Shown here one piece after another: positions 35,154 through 44,064 of a stretch of 64,000 bases of DNA. Both the position numbers and the translations under genes were made by a program. A model generated the notes under the pieces. That model saw only the letters and a program-made list of their open reading frames with translations, was not told the DNA's origin and did no database searches. Within the stretch, counting starts at the first letter, position 1; every line of letters begins with the position of its first letter. The stretch covers positions 60,151 to 124,150 of the forward strand of contig NZ_JACIGI010000012.1 in NCBI RefSeq assembly GCF_014197795.1, given 5' to 3'. The stretch is from Roseospira goensis (GTDB lineage: Bacteria > Pseudomonadota > Alphaproteobacteria > Rhodospirillales > Rhodospirillaceae).

Positions 35154-36923
35154 ATGACGACACGCACCTCCCTGCGCAACCGTCTCCGGACCCTGGAGGC
35201 CCACCTGAAGACGGAACACCCGGGCCTGGTGGAGTTGATGCCTCTGTTCCGCCGTGTCGACCGGGTGCTGTACCGCACCGGCCTTCTGGACCGTAGCGAA
35301 TCCCTGGCGGCGCGCATTCCGTGGTGGCCGATGATCAGCGTGCTGGGCACCTTTTCCGCCGGCAAGTCCACCTTCATCAACAGCCATCTCGGCGTCGCCC
35401 TGCAATCCACCGGCAACCAGGCCGTGGACGACAAGTTCACCGTCATCTGTTACGGCGAGTCCTCCGAGTATCGGGTGTTGCCGGGCACCGCGCTGAACGC
35501 CGATCCGCGCTTCCCCTTCTTCCGCATCAGCGACGAGATCGAGAAGGTGGCGCCCGGCGAGGGCAAGCGCATCGACGCCTATCTGCAACTCAAGACCGTT
35601 GCCAGCCCGCGCACCAAGGGGATGATCGTCATCGACAGCCCGGGCTTTGACTCGGACGACCAGCGCCGCTCCACCCTGCGCATCACCGACCATATCATCG
35701 ACCTGTCCGATCTGGTGCTGATCTTCTTCGATGCCCGCCATCCGGAGCCGGGCGCCATGCAGGACACGTTGCAGCATTTGGTCTCCAAGACCGTGCGCCG
35801 CGCCGACCCGACCAAGTTCCTCTATGTGCTCAACCAGATCGACACCACCGCCAAGGAGGACAACGCCACCGAGGTGGTGGGCGCCTGGCAGCGGGCCATC
35901 GCCCAGGCGGGACTGGTGAGCGGGCGGTTCTACGCGATCTACAACTCGTCTGCGGCGGTCGAGATCGACAACCCCGAACAGCGGGCGCGCTACGAGGCCA
36001 AGCGCGACCATGATCTGCGCGAGATCGAAGGGCGCATCGACGAGATCGGGGTCGGCCGGTCCTACCGGGTGGTGGCGATGCTGGAGACGGCCATCAACGA
36101 GCTGGAGACCGAGCTGATCCCCGAATTGCGCAAGCACCTGGCGCGCTGGCGCAAGCGCGTCATGCTGGCGGACATCGGCTGGGGAGTGGTGCTCGCCGCC
36201 GCGCTGGGCGGGCTGGCGACCGTGCTGGATCCCGGCGTGCTGGATGCGGGCACCACCTGGCTGACCGGGACCGAGCCCGGGATCACGGAGGCCGCGGGCG
36301 CGGCCCCGGCCGGGACCGCCGGGACCAACGGCGCCGCCGTTGCCGAGGCGGCGGCGCCGCCGGGTGCGTCGGCCGACGCGGTGGCGACGGTCGCCGATCC
36401 GCTGACCCGGGCCTGGGAGACGGTGCAGACCGGGGCGACCGCCGCCGTGGCATGGCTGGGGGCGGCGCTCGGCGGCATCGGCCAGGGCACCGCGGCGGTG
36501 GCGGTCCGGGGCGTGGCGGTGCTGCTCGGGCTGTGGTTGCTGTTCCAGATCGGCCACCTGGCGGCCCGTGCGATCTTCGCCCGCCGGCTCGCCCCGCAGG
36601 TCCCGGAGGTGATGGGATCGGCCAACCTGCGGGTGCGCGAGGCCTTCCGACGCAACACCGGCTTCTGGACCCGGGTCTATCGCGGCCGCCCGGTGGGGTG
36701 GACCCACCGCGCGCTGCGGCGCTTGCAGGCGATCCGTGAGACCGCGATGGCGGAGGTTCAGCGCCTCAACGACCAGTACACCGATCCGTCGGGCCGCAAG
36801 GTCGCGCCGGCGCCGGCAGGGGTGCCGCAACCGCCGTTGACTGGCACCTCGGCGTTCGCGCCGCCGCCGGCCGATCCGCTGGCGGTGCCGGCGGCGGACA
36901 CCGGCCGCGGCGGCGGCGCATAG
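35154..36923 (+). CDS. Dynamin-like GTPase with membrane segments
   Basis: A 589-residue protein. The GTPase domain has P-loop GTFSAGKST (about residue 65), G3 DSPG and G4 NQID. After a helical stalk (about 290-340) come two hydrophobic segments (about 345-360 and 455-480) around an Ala/Gly/Thr-rich spacer, then a basic C-terminal domain and a Pro-rich tail. Bacterial dynamin-like proteins remodel membranes and some protect against phage or envelope stress. The ATG at 35154 opens the conserved helical start; upstream frame is not conserved. No second dynamin gene is adjacent, so it is not the usual tandem DynA/B arrangement. Confidence 0.82.
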   Translation: MTTRTSLRNRLRTLEAHLKTEHPGLVELMPLFRRVDRVLYRTGLLDRSESLAARIPWWPMISVLGTFSAGKSTFINSHLGVALQSTGNQAVDDKFTVICYGESSEYRVLPGTALNADPRFPFFRISDEIEKVAPGEGKRIDAYLQLKTVASPRTKGMIVIDSPGFDSDDQRRSTLRITDHIIDLSDLVLIFFDARHPEPGAMQDTLQHLVSKTVRRADPTKFLYVLNQIDTTAKEDNATEVVGAWQRAIAQAGLVSGRFYAIYNSSAAVEIDNPEQRARYEAKRDHDLREIEGRIDEIGVGRSYRVVAMLETAINELETELIPELRKHLARWRKRVMLADIGWGVVLAAALGGLATVLDPGVLDAGTTWLTGTEPGITEAAGAAPAGTAGTNGAAVAEAAAPPGASADAVATVADPLTRAWETVQTGATAAVAWLGAALGGIGQGTAAVAVRGVAVLLGLWLLFQIGHLAARAIFARRLAPQVPEVMGSANLRVREAFRRNTGFWTRVYRGRPVGWTHRALRRLQAIRETAMAEVQRLNDQYTDPSGRKVAPAPAGVPQPPLTGTSAFAPPPADPLAVPAADTGRGGGA

Positions 36924-36951
36924 GGCCGGCAAGCGGGGTGGGGCGGCGGCC

Positions 36952-37641
36952 TTACCCCGTCGCCAGCTCGTCCAGGCGCGGCGGCTTCTTGGTGCCCATG
37001 TGATCCACCTGCGCCAGGAACAGCTCGGCCGCGGCAATGGCGTCCATCATGGCGTTGTGGGCCTTGTAGCGCGGCAGCCCGTAGCGTTCCCGCGCCGCGT
37101 TGAGCCGCAGCGTGCCCGGGACCACGGAGCGTTGCGCGCGCTCCATCATCCGGCTTTCAAGGCGCAGCGTGTCCACGTAGGGCACGGTCAGCGGCAGTCC
37201 GTACAGGCTTTGACAGGCCGCCGTCAGGAACCGGCGCTCCACCGGCGCGTAGTGCGCCACCGGCACCCGGCCCGACAGGGCCTCCAGGACCTCGGGCAAC
37301 ACCGCGTCCAGCGGCGGCGCCGATTCCAGATGACCGTCCAGCAGTCCGTGGATGACCGCGGTCTCCTCCGGGATCGGCCGCGTGGGCCGCACCAGCAGGT
37401 GACGGGCCTCGCCGAGGCGGACCGCGCCGTCTCGGATGGGCACGAACCCAAAGCTCAGGATTTCGTGCTTGGTGGGGTCGAGGCCCGTGGTCTCCAGGTC
37501 GATCGCCAGATAGTCCACCTCGCACCAGGCGGTATCCAGCGTGGCATAGTCCATGCGGTAGTAGTCCCGCAGGGGACCCGGTTTCGCCATCAGCCAGAAC
37601 ATGCGGCGGGTCATGTCGAAGCCGAGCAGGTGCCTGAGCAT
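36952..37641 (-). CDS. DnaQ-type 3'-5' exonuclease
   Basis: A 229-residue DEDDh exonuclease. Motif Exo I is YLAIDLETTGLDPTKH (about residues 45-60), Exo II is around VAHYAPVERRFL and Exo III is AHNAMMDAIAAAELF. It follows the DUF294 protein after 36 bp on the same strand; this pairing with a symporter and DUF4212 is recurrent in proteobacteria. It could digest nucleotides or DNA ends, and its link to transport is unexplained. The start at 37641 keeps the whole domain. Confidence 0.87.
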   Translation of the reverse strand: MLRHLLGFDMTRRMFWLMAKPGPLRDYYRMDYATLDTAWCEVDYLAIDLETTGLDPTKHEILSFGFVPIRDGAVRLGEARHLLVRPTRPIPEETAVIHGLLDGHLESAPPLDAVLPEVLEALSGRVPVAHYAPVERRFLTAACQSLYGLPLTVPYVDTLRLESRMMERAQRSVVPGTLRLNAARERYGLPRYKAHNAMMDAIAAAELFLAQVDHMGTKKPPRLDELATG

Positions 37642-37677
37642 GGCCGCGATGCGCTCCGTGTCGGGGCCGGCTGTGTC

Positions 37678-39546
37678 CTACATCCGGCCGGTCTGGTAGG
37701 CGGTCGCCAAGGCACCCTGCATGGTCTTGACCACCGAGAAGGCGTCCTTGAGCTGGTCGCGCTCGAAGTTCGACAGGTTGTCCACGCTCACATAGTTGTC
37801 GGCCTTCTTGTTCTCTCGGATGCGCAAGGCCTGGTGACGCAGGCGCATGGTGCTGATGAAGTCCCAGGCGTCGCGCAGATCGGCGGCTCCGTCCTTGGAG
37901 ACGCTGCCCTTGTCGCGTGCGGTCTCCAGCCGGTCGAGGGTATTCACCGCGTCCGCGCCGGCGTCGAGGGCATAGACCCGCGCCAGATCGACGATGGGCA
38001 CGATGCCGCGGTGCTTGAGGTCGAGGGTGTTGTCGTGCTCGCCGCCCTTGATGAGCACCAGGTTGCGGAAGAAGCCCAGCGGCGGCTGACGGCTGAGGGC
38101 GTTGGACGCCAGATAGGCGAGGAAGATGCCGTTGGACTGTGTCTTCTTGAGCACGTAGGCCCGCAGCTCGTGGAACAGGGCATGATTGCCGAAGATCGGC
38201 CGCATGTCGAAGAACACCGAGGCATGCATGAGCGCCTTCGGCTGCGGCTGGTCGATCCAGCGCGAGAAATAGGTCTTCCAGACCTTCAGCGGCTGGCGCC
38301 ACTGGTCGGTCATCGCCATGACCTCGCCCGGGCAGTAGACGTAGCCGCAGATGTTGAGGCCGTCACAGACCATGCGGGTGAAGGTCTTGAAGTACTCGCC
38401 GTGCTTCTCCGGATCGTAGGCGTCGCTCAGCAGCAGGCAGTTGTCCTGGTCCGAGCGCGCGGTCTGCTCGTGCCGGCCCTGGCTGCCGGCGGCCAGCCAG
38501 ACGTAGGGCACCGGCGGCGGCCCCAGGCGCTGCTCCGCCAGCGCCATCAGGCGCACGGTGGCGGCGTCCGACAGGGTGGAGATGACGTGCCCGATGTTGT
38601 GCGCCGACGCGCCGGTCTCGACCAGTTGCAGGATCAGCTCCGGCACCATCGTCAGGGCATCGCGCATGCCCTCGGCGGTGTCGCGCTTGTAGATGTCGCC
38701 GACCAGATAGACCGCCGATGTGTTCTGGGTCTGCACCAGGTTGGTGTTGGTGATGACCCCGGCCAGGGCACCGTCGCGCAGCACGGGCAGGTGGCGGATG
38801 TTGTGCCGGGACATGATCAGCATCGCGTCGAACAGGTAGTCGTCGGCCTCCAGATGCAGCGGATCGGGGGTCATGACCTGGGACACCGGGGTGTCGTAGG
38901 GCAGCGCCTTGGCCACCACGCGGTTGCGCAGGTCGCGATCGGTGAGGATGCCCACCGCCCGGTCGCCCTCCACCACCAGCAGGCACGACACCCCTTCCCG
39001 CGACATGCAGGCGCCGGCGGCGTGGATGGTGGCGTCCGGCTCGATGGTCACGGGCGGGCGGCGCAGCATGTCGCCAAGGCGGATGCTCATCAGGTTGAGC
39101 TGGCCGTGTCCGTGGCCCTGGTTGCTGACGGCGCGGCCGGTGCGCAGCCGCGCTCCGCCCAGCGGCTGGAAGTAGTAGGCGAACTGCTTGTAGCGCTGGC
39201 GCAGGGTGTGGAAGGTCTCGGCCGGCAGGGCGTAGATCAGGCTGTCTTCGATGGCCGTGACGGTGTTGACAGCCTCGCCCCCGCGCAGCAGGGCGGCGGC
39301 CCCGGCGGCCTCGCCCTCGCCGGCGCGGGCCAGCACCTCACCTGCCGGATCGCGGGTCTCCAGCGCGCCGGTGCGCACGATGTAGAGGTGCTCCACCGTG
39401 TCGCCGACGGTGATGATGGTCTTCCCGGCGCGTGCGTACCGCGATTGCAGGCTCGCGACCGCGGTCTCCAGCGCCTCCGGCGGCAGCATGTCGAAGGGGT
39501 GGTAGGCGGCGAGGAAATCGCCGATCTCGATCAGTTCCACATCCAT
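37678..39546 (-). CDS. cNMP-binding/CBS/DUF294 nucleotidyltransferase-like regulator
   Basis: A 622-residue signalling protein. Residues 1-130 form a cyclic-nucleotide-type domain, about 160-285 a CBS pair (including GILTDRDLRNRVVAKAL and GVITNTNL), and about 310-450 a DUF294 putative nucleotidyltransferase domain with GSQGRHEQTARSDQDN. The remainder is the DUF294 C-terminal domain. It likely senses nucleotides and modifies or controls the adjacent symporter. The ATG at 39546 matches the family start and follows GGCCCCCG with no strong ribosome site. Between it and the symporter lies a terminator, so it may have its own promoter. Confidence 0.9.
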   Translation of the reverse strand: MDVELIEIGDFLAAYHPFDMLPPEALETAVASLQSRYARAGKTIITVGDTVEHLYIVRTGALETRDPAGEVLARAGEGEAAGAAALLRGGEAVNTVTAIEDSLIYALPAETFHTLRQRYKQFAYYFQPLGGARLRTGRAVSNQGHGHGQLNLMSIRLGDMLRRPPVTIEPDATIHAAGACMSREGVSCLLVVEGDRAVGILTDRDLRNRVVAKALPYDTPVSQVMTPDPLHLEADDYLFDAMLIMSRHNIRHLPVLRDGALAGVITNTNLVQTQNTSAVYLVGDIYKRDTAEGMRDALTMVPELILQLVETGASAHNIGHVISTLSDAATVRLMALAEQRLGPPPVPYVWLAAGSQGRHEQTARSDQDNCLLLSDAYDPEKHGEYFKTFTRMVCDGLNICGYVYCPGEVMAMTDQWRQPLKVWKTYFSRWIDQPQPKALMHASVFFDMRPIFGNHALFHELRAYVLKKTQSNGIFLAYLASNALSRQPPLGFFRNLVLIKGGEHDNTLDLKHRGIVPIVDLARVYALDAGADAVNTLDRLETARDKGSVSKDGAADLRDAWDFISTMRLRHQALRIRENKKADNYVSVDNLSNFERDQLKDAFSVVKTMQGALATAYQTGRM

Positions 39547-39627
39547 CGGGGGCCTCGTCTGGCCGGGCGTCCGCGCGCCCGCGCGCGCCCTCGGTGTCAG
39601 AATGCCTGCTCCTCCCGCCAAAGAAAA

Positions 39628-39657
39628 GCGCGAGCCCCGAAACCCCGGGGCTCGCGC
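39628..39657 (-). terminator. Intrinsic terminator after the symporter gene
   Basis: Twelve-bp perfect arms GCGCGAGCCCCG (39628-39639) and its complement (39646-39657); read on the minus strand the stem is followed by TTTTCTTT. It separates the symporter from the DUF294 gene. Confidence 0.88.
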
Positions 39658-39711
39658 CGTGCAGGAGCCGTCCGGTCCGGGCCTCGGGCGCGGACCGGCG
39701 CGGGACGGGAC

Positions 39712-41484
39712 CTATTCCGCGGCCGTGGTGACGCGCGGGGTGCGGATGTCTTCGACCATGTGCTGGATGTGATCCGGCGGGGCCGCCGTGATCTTCGAGA
39801 TCAGAGTGGCGACGATGAAGTTCAGGACCATGCCGACGGCGCCGATGCCCTCGGGGGAGATGCCGAACAGCCAGTTCTCCGGCACGTTGTCGATCACCGG
39901 TTCGATGAACACCCCCTTGTAGAGGATGATGTAGCCCATGGTGAACGCCAGGCCGGTCAGCATGCCGGCGATGGCACCCTCACGGTTGATCTTCTTGGAG
40001 AAGATGCCCATCAGGATGACCGGGAACAGCGACGAGGCCGCGAGCCCGAAGGCGAAGGCCACCACCTGCGCCACGAACCCGGGTGGGTTGTACCCCAGAT
40101 AGCCGGCGATCAGGATGGCGACCGCCACCGCGATGCGTCCGGCCATGAGTTCGCTCTTCTCCGAAATCCCCGGTGTCACCGCGCCCTTGAGCAGGTCGTG
40201 CGAGATGCCGGAGGAGATCACCAGCAGCAGTCCGGCCGCGGTTGACAGCGCGGCCGCGATACCGCCGGCGGCCACCAGGGCGATGACCCAGTTGGGCAGG
40301 CCGGCGATTTCCGGGTTGGCGAGAACCATGATGTCGCGGTCGACGCTCAGTTCGTTGCCCTGCCAGCCCCACTCGCTGGCCTGCTCCTGGAACGCCGGGT
40401 TGTTGTCGTTGTAGTACTGGATGCGGCCGTCGCCGTTCTTGTCTTCGAACGACAGCAGGCCGGTGGCTTCCCAGCGCTCCATCCAGTCCGGCCGCTCCGC
40501 GTACAGCAGGTTGCCGTCCGGGCTGCCGATCTCGCCGGTCTGAACGGTGGTGGTCAGGTTGTAGCGGGCCATGGAGCCGACCGCCGGGGCGACGGTGTAC
40601 AGCAGGGCGATGAACAGCAGCGCCCAGCCGGCGGAGGCGCGGGCGTCGCGCACGCGCGGCACGGTGAAAAAGCGCACGATCACGTGCGGGAGGCCGGCGG
40701 TGCCGACCATGAGCGCGAGCGTGATGCAGAACATGTCGATCATGCTCTTGCCGCCCTCGGGGTAGGCCGCCGTGTACTGGGTGAACCCGAGATCCTGGAC
40801 GATCTGGTCCAGCTTATCGAGCAGGAAGGTATCGCTGCCGCCCACGGTGCTGCCGAACGCGACCTGCGGGATCGGGCTGCCGGTGAGCTGCATGGCGATG
40901 AACACCGCCGGCACGGTGTAGGCCAGAATGAGCACGCAGTACTGCGCCACCTGGGTGTAGGTGATGCCCTTCATGCCACCCAGAACGGCGTAGATGAACA
41001 CGATGCCCATGCCGATGATCAGGCCGGTCAGCAGCTCCACCTCAAGGAAGCGGGAGAAGACGATGCCGACACCGCGCATCTGGCCGGCGACGTAGGTGAA
41101 CGAGATGAAGATCAGGCACACGACCGCCACCAGGCGCGCCGTCCGCGAGTAATAGCGGTCACCAATGAATTCCGGCACCGTGAACTTGCCGTACTTGCGC
41201 AGGTACGGGGCCAGCAGCATGGCCAGCAGCACGTAGCCACCGGTCCAGCCCATGAGGTAGACCGAGCCGCCGTAGCCCAGAAAGGCGATCAGGCCGGCCA
41301 TCGAGATGAACGACGCCGCGGACATCCAATCCGCCGCGGTGGCCATGCCGTTGGCCAGCGGCGGCACCCCCTTGCCGGCGACGTAGAATTCGCCCGTGCT
41401 GCTGGCCTTCGACCAAATGGCGATGCCGATGTACAGCACGAAGCTGAGACCCACGACGATGTAGGTCAGCGTTTGCAGATCCAT
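39712..41484 (-). CDS. Sodium:solute symporter (ActP/VC_2705 type)
   Basis: A 590-residue membrane protein with about 13 helices. It begins MDLQTLTYIVVGLSFVLYIG and shows the solute-symporter family segments TAADWMSAASFISMAG and GGMKGITYTQVAQY. The subfamily that comes with a DUF4212 partner is linked to acetate or other small monocarboxylate uptake driven by sodium. A charged loop near residues 340-375 (EDKNGDGRIQYYNDNN) resembles an EF-hand-like segment, unusual for the family as I remember it. The partner gene ends 21 bp upstream. Confidence 0.9.
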   Translation of the reverse strand: MDLQTLTYIVVGLSFVLYIGIAIWSKASSTGEFYVAGKGVPPLANGMATAADWMSAASFISMAGLIAFLGYGGSVYLMGWTGGYVLLAMLLAPYLRKYGKFTVPEFIGDRYYSRTARLVAVVCLIFISFTYVAGQMRGVGIVFSRFLEVELLTGLIIGMGIVFIYAVLGGMKGITYTQVAQYCVLILAYTVPAVFIAMQLTGSPIPQVAFGSTVGGSDTFLLDKLDQIVQDLGFTQYTAAYPEGGKSMIDMFCITLALMVGTAGLPHVIVRFFTVPRVRDARASAGWALLFIALLYTVAPAVGSMARYNLTTTVQTGEIGSPDGNLLYAERPDWMERWEATGLLSFEDKNGDGRIQYYNDNNPAFQEQASEWGWQGNELSVDRDIMVLANPEIAGLPNWVIALVAAGGIAAALSTAAGLLLVISSGISHDLLKGAVTPGISEKSELMAGRIAVAVAILIAGYLGYNPPGFVAQVVAFAFGLAASSLFPVILMGIFSKKINREGAIAGMLTGLAFTMGYIILYKGVFIEPVIDNVPENWLFGISPEGIGAVGMVLNFIVATLISKITAAPPDHIQHMVEDIRTPRVTTAAE

Positions 41485-41505
41485 GTTCCCTGTCCCCCCT
41501 GAGGC

Positions 41506-41772
41506 CTACTGCTCGTCGACACCGTGCTTTCGATCCAGCGCGTTCATGCGGATGGCATAAACCGCGATCAGGATAAGGAAGACGTAGATGGCGCCCTGCT
41601 GGGCGAACCAGAATCCGAGCTTGAAGCCGCCGAACTCGATGGCGTTGAGGGGCTCGACCAGAAGGATGCCGAAGCCGTAGGAGACAACGAACCAGATCAC
41701 CAGGCTGACCGCGATCAAGGTTACGTTGGCCTTCCAATAGGCCGCCCCGCCATTTTCCGAATTGTCGGACAT
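41506..41772 (-). CDS. DUF4212 small symporter subunit
   Basis: An 88-residue protein with two membrane helices (ANVTLIAVSLVIWFVVSYGF and FAQQGAIYVFLILIAVYAIR) and the FWFAQQGAIYVF motif of DUF4212. These proteins always precede the sodium:solute symporter and are thought to be its small subunit. The ATG at 41772 follows GGTAGGAAC; an upstream start is not conserved. Confidence 0.92.
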   Translation of the reverse strand: MSDNSENGGAAYWKANVTLIAVSLVIWFVVSYGFGILLVEPLNAIEFGGFKLGFWFAQQGAIYVFLILIAVYAIRMNALDRKHGVDEQ

Positions 41773-42157
41773 TGTTCCTACCTCCCACATGAGACCGGGC
41801 CGCACCGGCATGAATACTGATTCGGCCTGTGCGTGCCAGCTTTCTGTACTGTTCTTGCAGGGGCGCGGCTACCGCCTAGCAGATCGCCCGGATACCGGTC
41901 GGCGATCACCGCTGCCGACGCGCTGTGTCGGGGGCGGTGACCCGCTACCGCGTCCCGAGCCCGTCACTGAACCAGCGTCCCCCCGGGGAGGCAAGCGGAA
42001 AACGCGTGATTCCGGGAGTTTAGACGCGAACACCGGGAACGTGATGCGGCCGCGCCGGAGCAGTGTCCGCGCGCGGCCGTCTCAAGGGGGGCACCGGATG
42101 AACCGGCGCGCGGCCGGTGACGGCCGAGTCTCGCCGGGGCAGCAACGGCGGGACCGC
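41773..42157. other. Intergenic region upstream of the symporter operon
   Basis: About 385 bp with no supported gene. It must carry the minus-strand promoter of the DUF4212-symporter operon and the 3' flank of azoR. I see no clear promoter, operator or terminator in it. Confidence 0.45.
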
Positions 42158-42793
42158 TCAGGCGGCGCGGGCGGCGTCCCGGATCGGCGCCACGGTCTCG
42201 GAGACCGCCGCGCGCGCGGCCGCAATGCGGTCGTCCTCCGCGGTCAGGTGACGGTCGGCGGCCACCACCGTGACGTCGGTGATGCCCAGGAAACCGAGGA
42301 TGTGGCGCAGGTAGGGGGTGGCGAAGTCGATCGCCGAGCCGGCCGCGGTGCCGCCGCTGGCCATGGCGAGGATGGCGCGCGTGCCGGTCAGCAGCCCTTC
42401 GGGGCCGTCGGCGGTGTAGCGGAAGGTCTCGCGGGCGCGCGCCACCATGTCGATCCACGCCTTCAGGGCGGCCGGCGGCCCGAAGTTGTAGACCGGCAGA
42501 CCGATGACGATCACGTCGGCGGCGCGCAGCTCGGCAACGAGCGCATCCGAGAGGGCCAGGACGGCGCGGGCCTCGGCGGTGCGCGCCGACGGATCGGTGA
42601 AATTGGCGGCGATCCAGGCGTCATCGACGAACGGCGCGGGGGTCTCGGCCAGATCCCGAACGGTGACCGAGACCGGACCGGTTTCGGCCAGGGCGGCGAT
42701 CACGCGGTCGGTCAGATCGCGGCTGACAGAACCGTCGCGGCGGGCGCTGGCGTCGATGCGCAAGACGGACAGCGGGGCTGTGGGGAGGGTCAT
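42158..42793 (-). CDS. azoR: FMN-dependent NADH:quinone oxidoreductase (azoreductase)
   Basis: A 211-residue flavodoxin-fold protein with VLRIDASARRDGSVSR at the start, the GLPVYNFGPPAALKAWID motif (about residues 96-113) and MASGGTAAGS. AzoR reduces quinones and azo dyes with NADH and protects from electrophile stress. It diverges from a LysR gene 190 bp away, so the regulator probably controls it. The ATG at 42793 opens the family start. Confidence 0.93.
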   Translation of the reverse strand: MTLPTAPLSVLRIDASARRDGSVSRDLTDRVIAALAETGPVSVTVRDLAETPAPFVDDAWIAANFTDPSARTAEARAVLALSDALVAELRAADVIVIGLPVYNFGPPAALKAWIDMVARARETFRYTADGPEGLLTGTRAILAMASGGTAAGSAIDFATPYLRHILGFLGITDVTVVAADRHLTAEDDRIAAARAAVSETVAPIRDAARAA

Positions 42794-42927
42794 GACGGGT
42801 CTCCTCGCGGGTGGGTCGGGCGGCCGGGCGCCACCGATGAGGAGAACCCTATCTGTTGCCTTCCGGCGGAAAAACAGGGTAGAAGAAAACTCTCTGTTCT
42901 CCATAACGCAACATAAAACCGGTAACG

Positions 42928-42995
42928 ATGAGCCGATTCCCATGAGCCGATTCCCATGAGCCGATTCCCATGAGCCGATTCCCATGAGCCGATTC
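42928..42995 (+). repeat. 14-bp tandem repeat carrying serial start codons of the LysR gene
   Basis: Four exact copies of ATGAGCCGATTCCC at 42928, 42942, 42956 and 42970, and a fifth partial copy (12 bases) at 42984 that is the LysR start itself. Because 14 is not a multiple of three, each of the four upstream ATGs reads only MSRFP and stops at a TGA that overlaps the next ATG. The fifth copy opens the real gene (MSRFGDM). Confidence 0.95.
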
Positions 42996-43889
42996 GGGGA
43001 CATGCTCACCTTTGTTCGCATCGTCGAGGCCGGCGGCATCACCGGCGCGGCGGCCCGCCTCAATGTAGCGAAATCGGCGGTGAGCCGGCGCCTGGCCGAT
43101 CTGGAGACCCGGCTCGGGGTGCAGCTCGTCACCCGCACCACGCGCCGCCTGACGCCGACCGAGACCGGGCGGGCCTTCTACGAACGGTGCGTGCGCATTC
43201 TGGCGGACGTGGAGGAAGCCGAGCAGGCCGTGTCCGCGGCCCACGCCGACCTTCGCGGCACCCTGCGGATCGCGGCGCCGCTGTCGTTCGGTGTGCGGCA
43301 TCTCAGCCCGGCCCTGGCGGCGTTCGTGGAGACCCATCCGGCCGTGTCCGTGGACCTGGACCTGAACGATCGGGCCGTAAACCTGGTCGAAGAGGGCTTC
43401 GACCTGGCGATCCGCATCGGTCGGCTCGGTGATTCGAGCCTGATCGCGCGCCGGCTGACGGCCGTGCGCCGGGTGGTGGTGGCCAGCCCGCGCTGGTGGG
43501 CGACGCACGGGCATCCGACTCGGCCGGCGGATTTGGCGCACCACGTCGCCCTGAGTTATGCCAACGTGCCGGAGTCGGAGACCTGGGGGTTCGTGCGCGC
43601 TGACGGCGGGTCGGTGCCGCCGGTGCGCATCCGGGCCAACAACGGTGACATTCTGGCCGACATGGCCGAGGCGGGGCACGGCATCACGCTGCTCCCCACC
43701 TTCCTGTGCTACGAGCGCATCGCTGCCGGCCGGCTGGAGCCGGTGCTCCCGCAGGTCGCGTTTCCGCCGCTCGATGCCGTGGTGTTGTATCCGCCGACGC
43801 GGCACCTGTCGCACCGGGTGCGGGCGTTCATCGACTTCATCGCCCGGCGCTTCGGGGACCCGCCGTACTGGGACGAGGGTCTGCCGTAG
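42984..43889 (+). CDS. LysR-family transcriptional regulator
   Basis: A 301-residue LysR protein: winged helix-turn-helix at residues 8-65 (ITGAAARLNVAKSAVSRRLA) and a substrate-binding domain from about 90 (GTLRIAAPLSFG) to 295. It is divergent from azoR and probably activates or represses it in response to a quinone or electrophile. The start codon at 42984 is the last of five tandem ATG copies, and no good Shine-Dalgarno sequence is in front of any, so translation may depend on re-initiation across the upstream pentapeptide frames. Confidence 0.92.
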   Translation: MSRFGDMLTFVRIVEAGGITGAAARLNVAKSAVSRRLADLETRLGVQLVTRTTRRLTPTETGRAFYERCVRILADVEEAEQAVSAAHADLRGTLRIAAPLSFGVRHLSPALAAFVETHPAVSVDLDLNDRAVNLVEEGFDLAIRIGRLGDSSLIARRLTAVRRVVVASPRWWATHGHPTRPADLAHHVALSYANVPESETWGFVRADGGSVPPVRIRANNGDILADMAEAGHGITLLPTFLCYERIAAGRLEPVLPQVAFPPLDAVVLYPPTRHLSHRVRAFIDFIARRFGDPPYWDEGLP

Positions 43890-43909
43890 CGCGGATCGCG
43901 ATCAATCGG

Positions 43910-43926
43910 ACCCACGACGTGGGTCG
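43910..43926. terminator. Small hairpin after the LysR gene
   Basis: GACCCAC (43910-43916) and GTGGGTC (43920-43926) form a short 7-bp stem 21 bp after the LysR stop. There is no T-run, so it is a weak candidate for a terminator. Confidence 0.4.
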
Positions 43927-44064
43927 GACGGATCGCGTGACCCCACGCTCAAGAGAGGAGTCGCAACCGGCCGTGGGCGCCCGCCGCAAGGGCCGGCGGG
44001 CGGGATCGGCCCGGCGGCCGCGAGGGGACGGGTGGGCCGGGACCGATCCGAGGGCGTTCGGTCG

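Noticed and set aside
42158-43141. An N-terminal extension of azoR through the 14-bp repeats
   Set aside because: The repeat-encoded residues are not conserved in AzoR, and the family start is the ATG at 42793.
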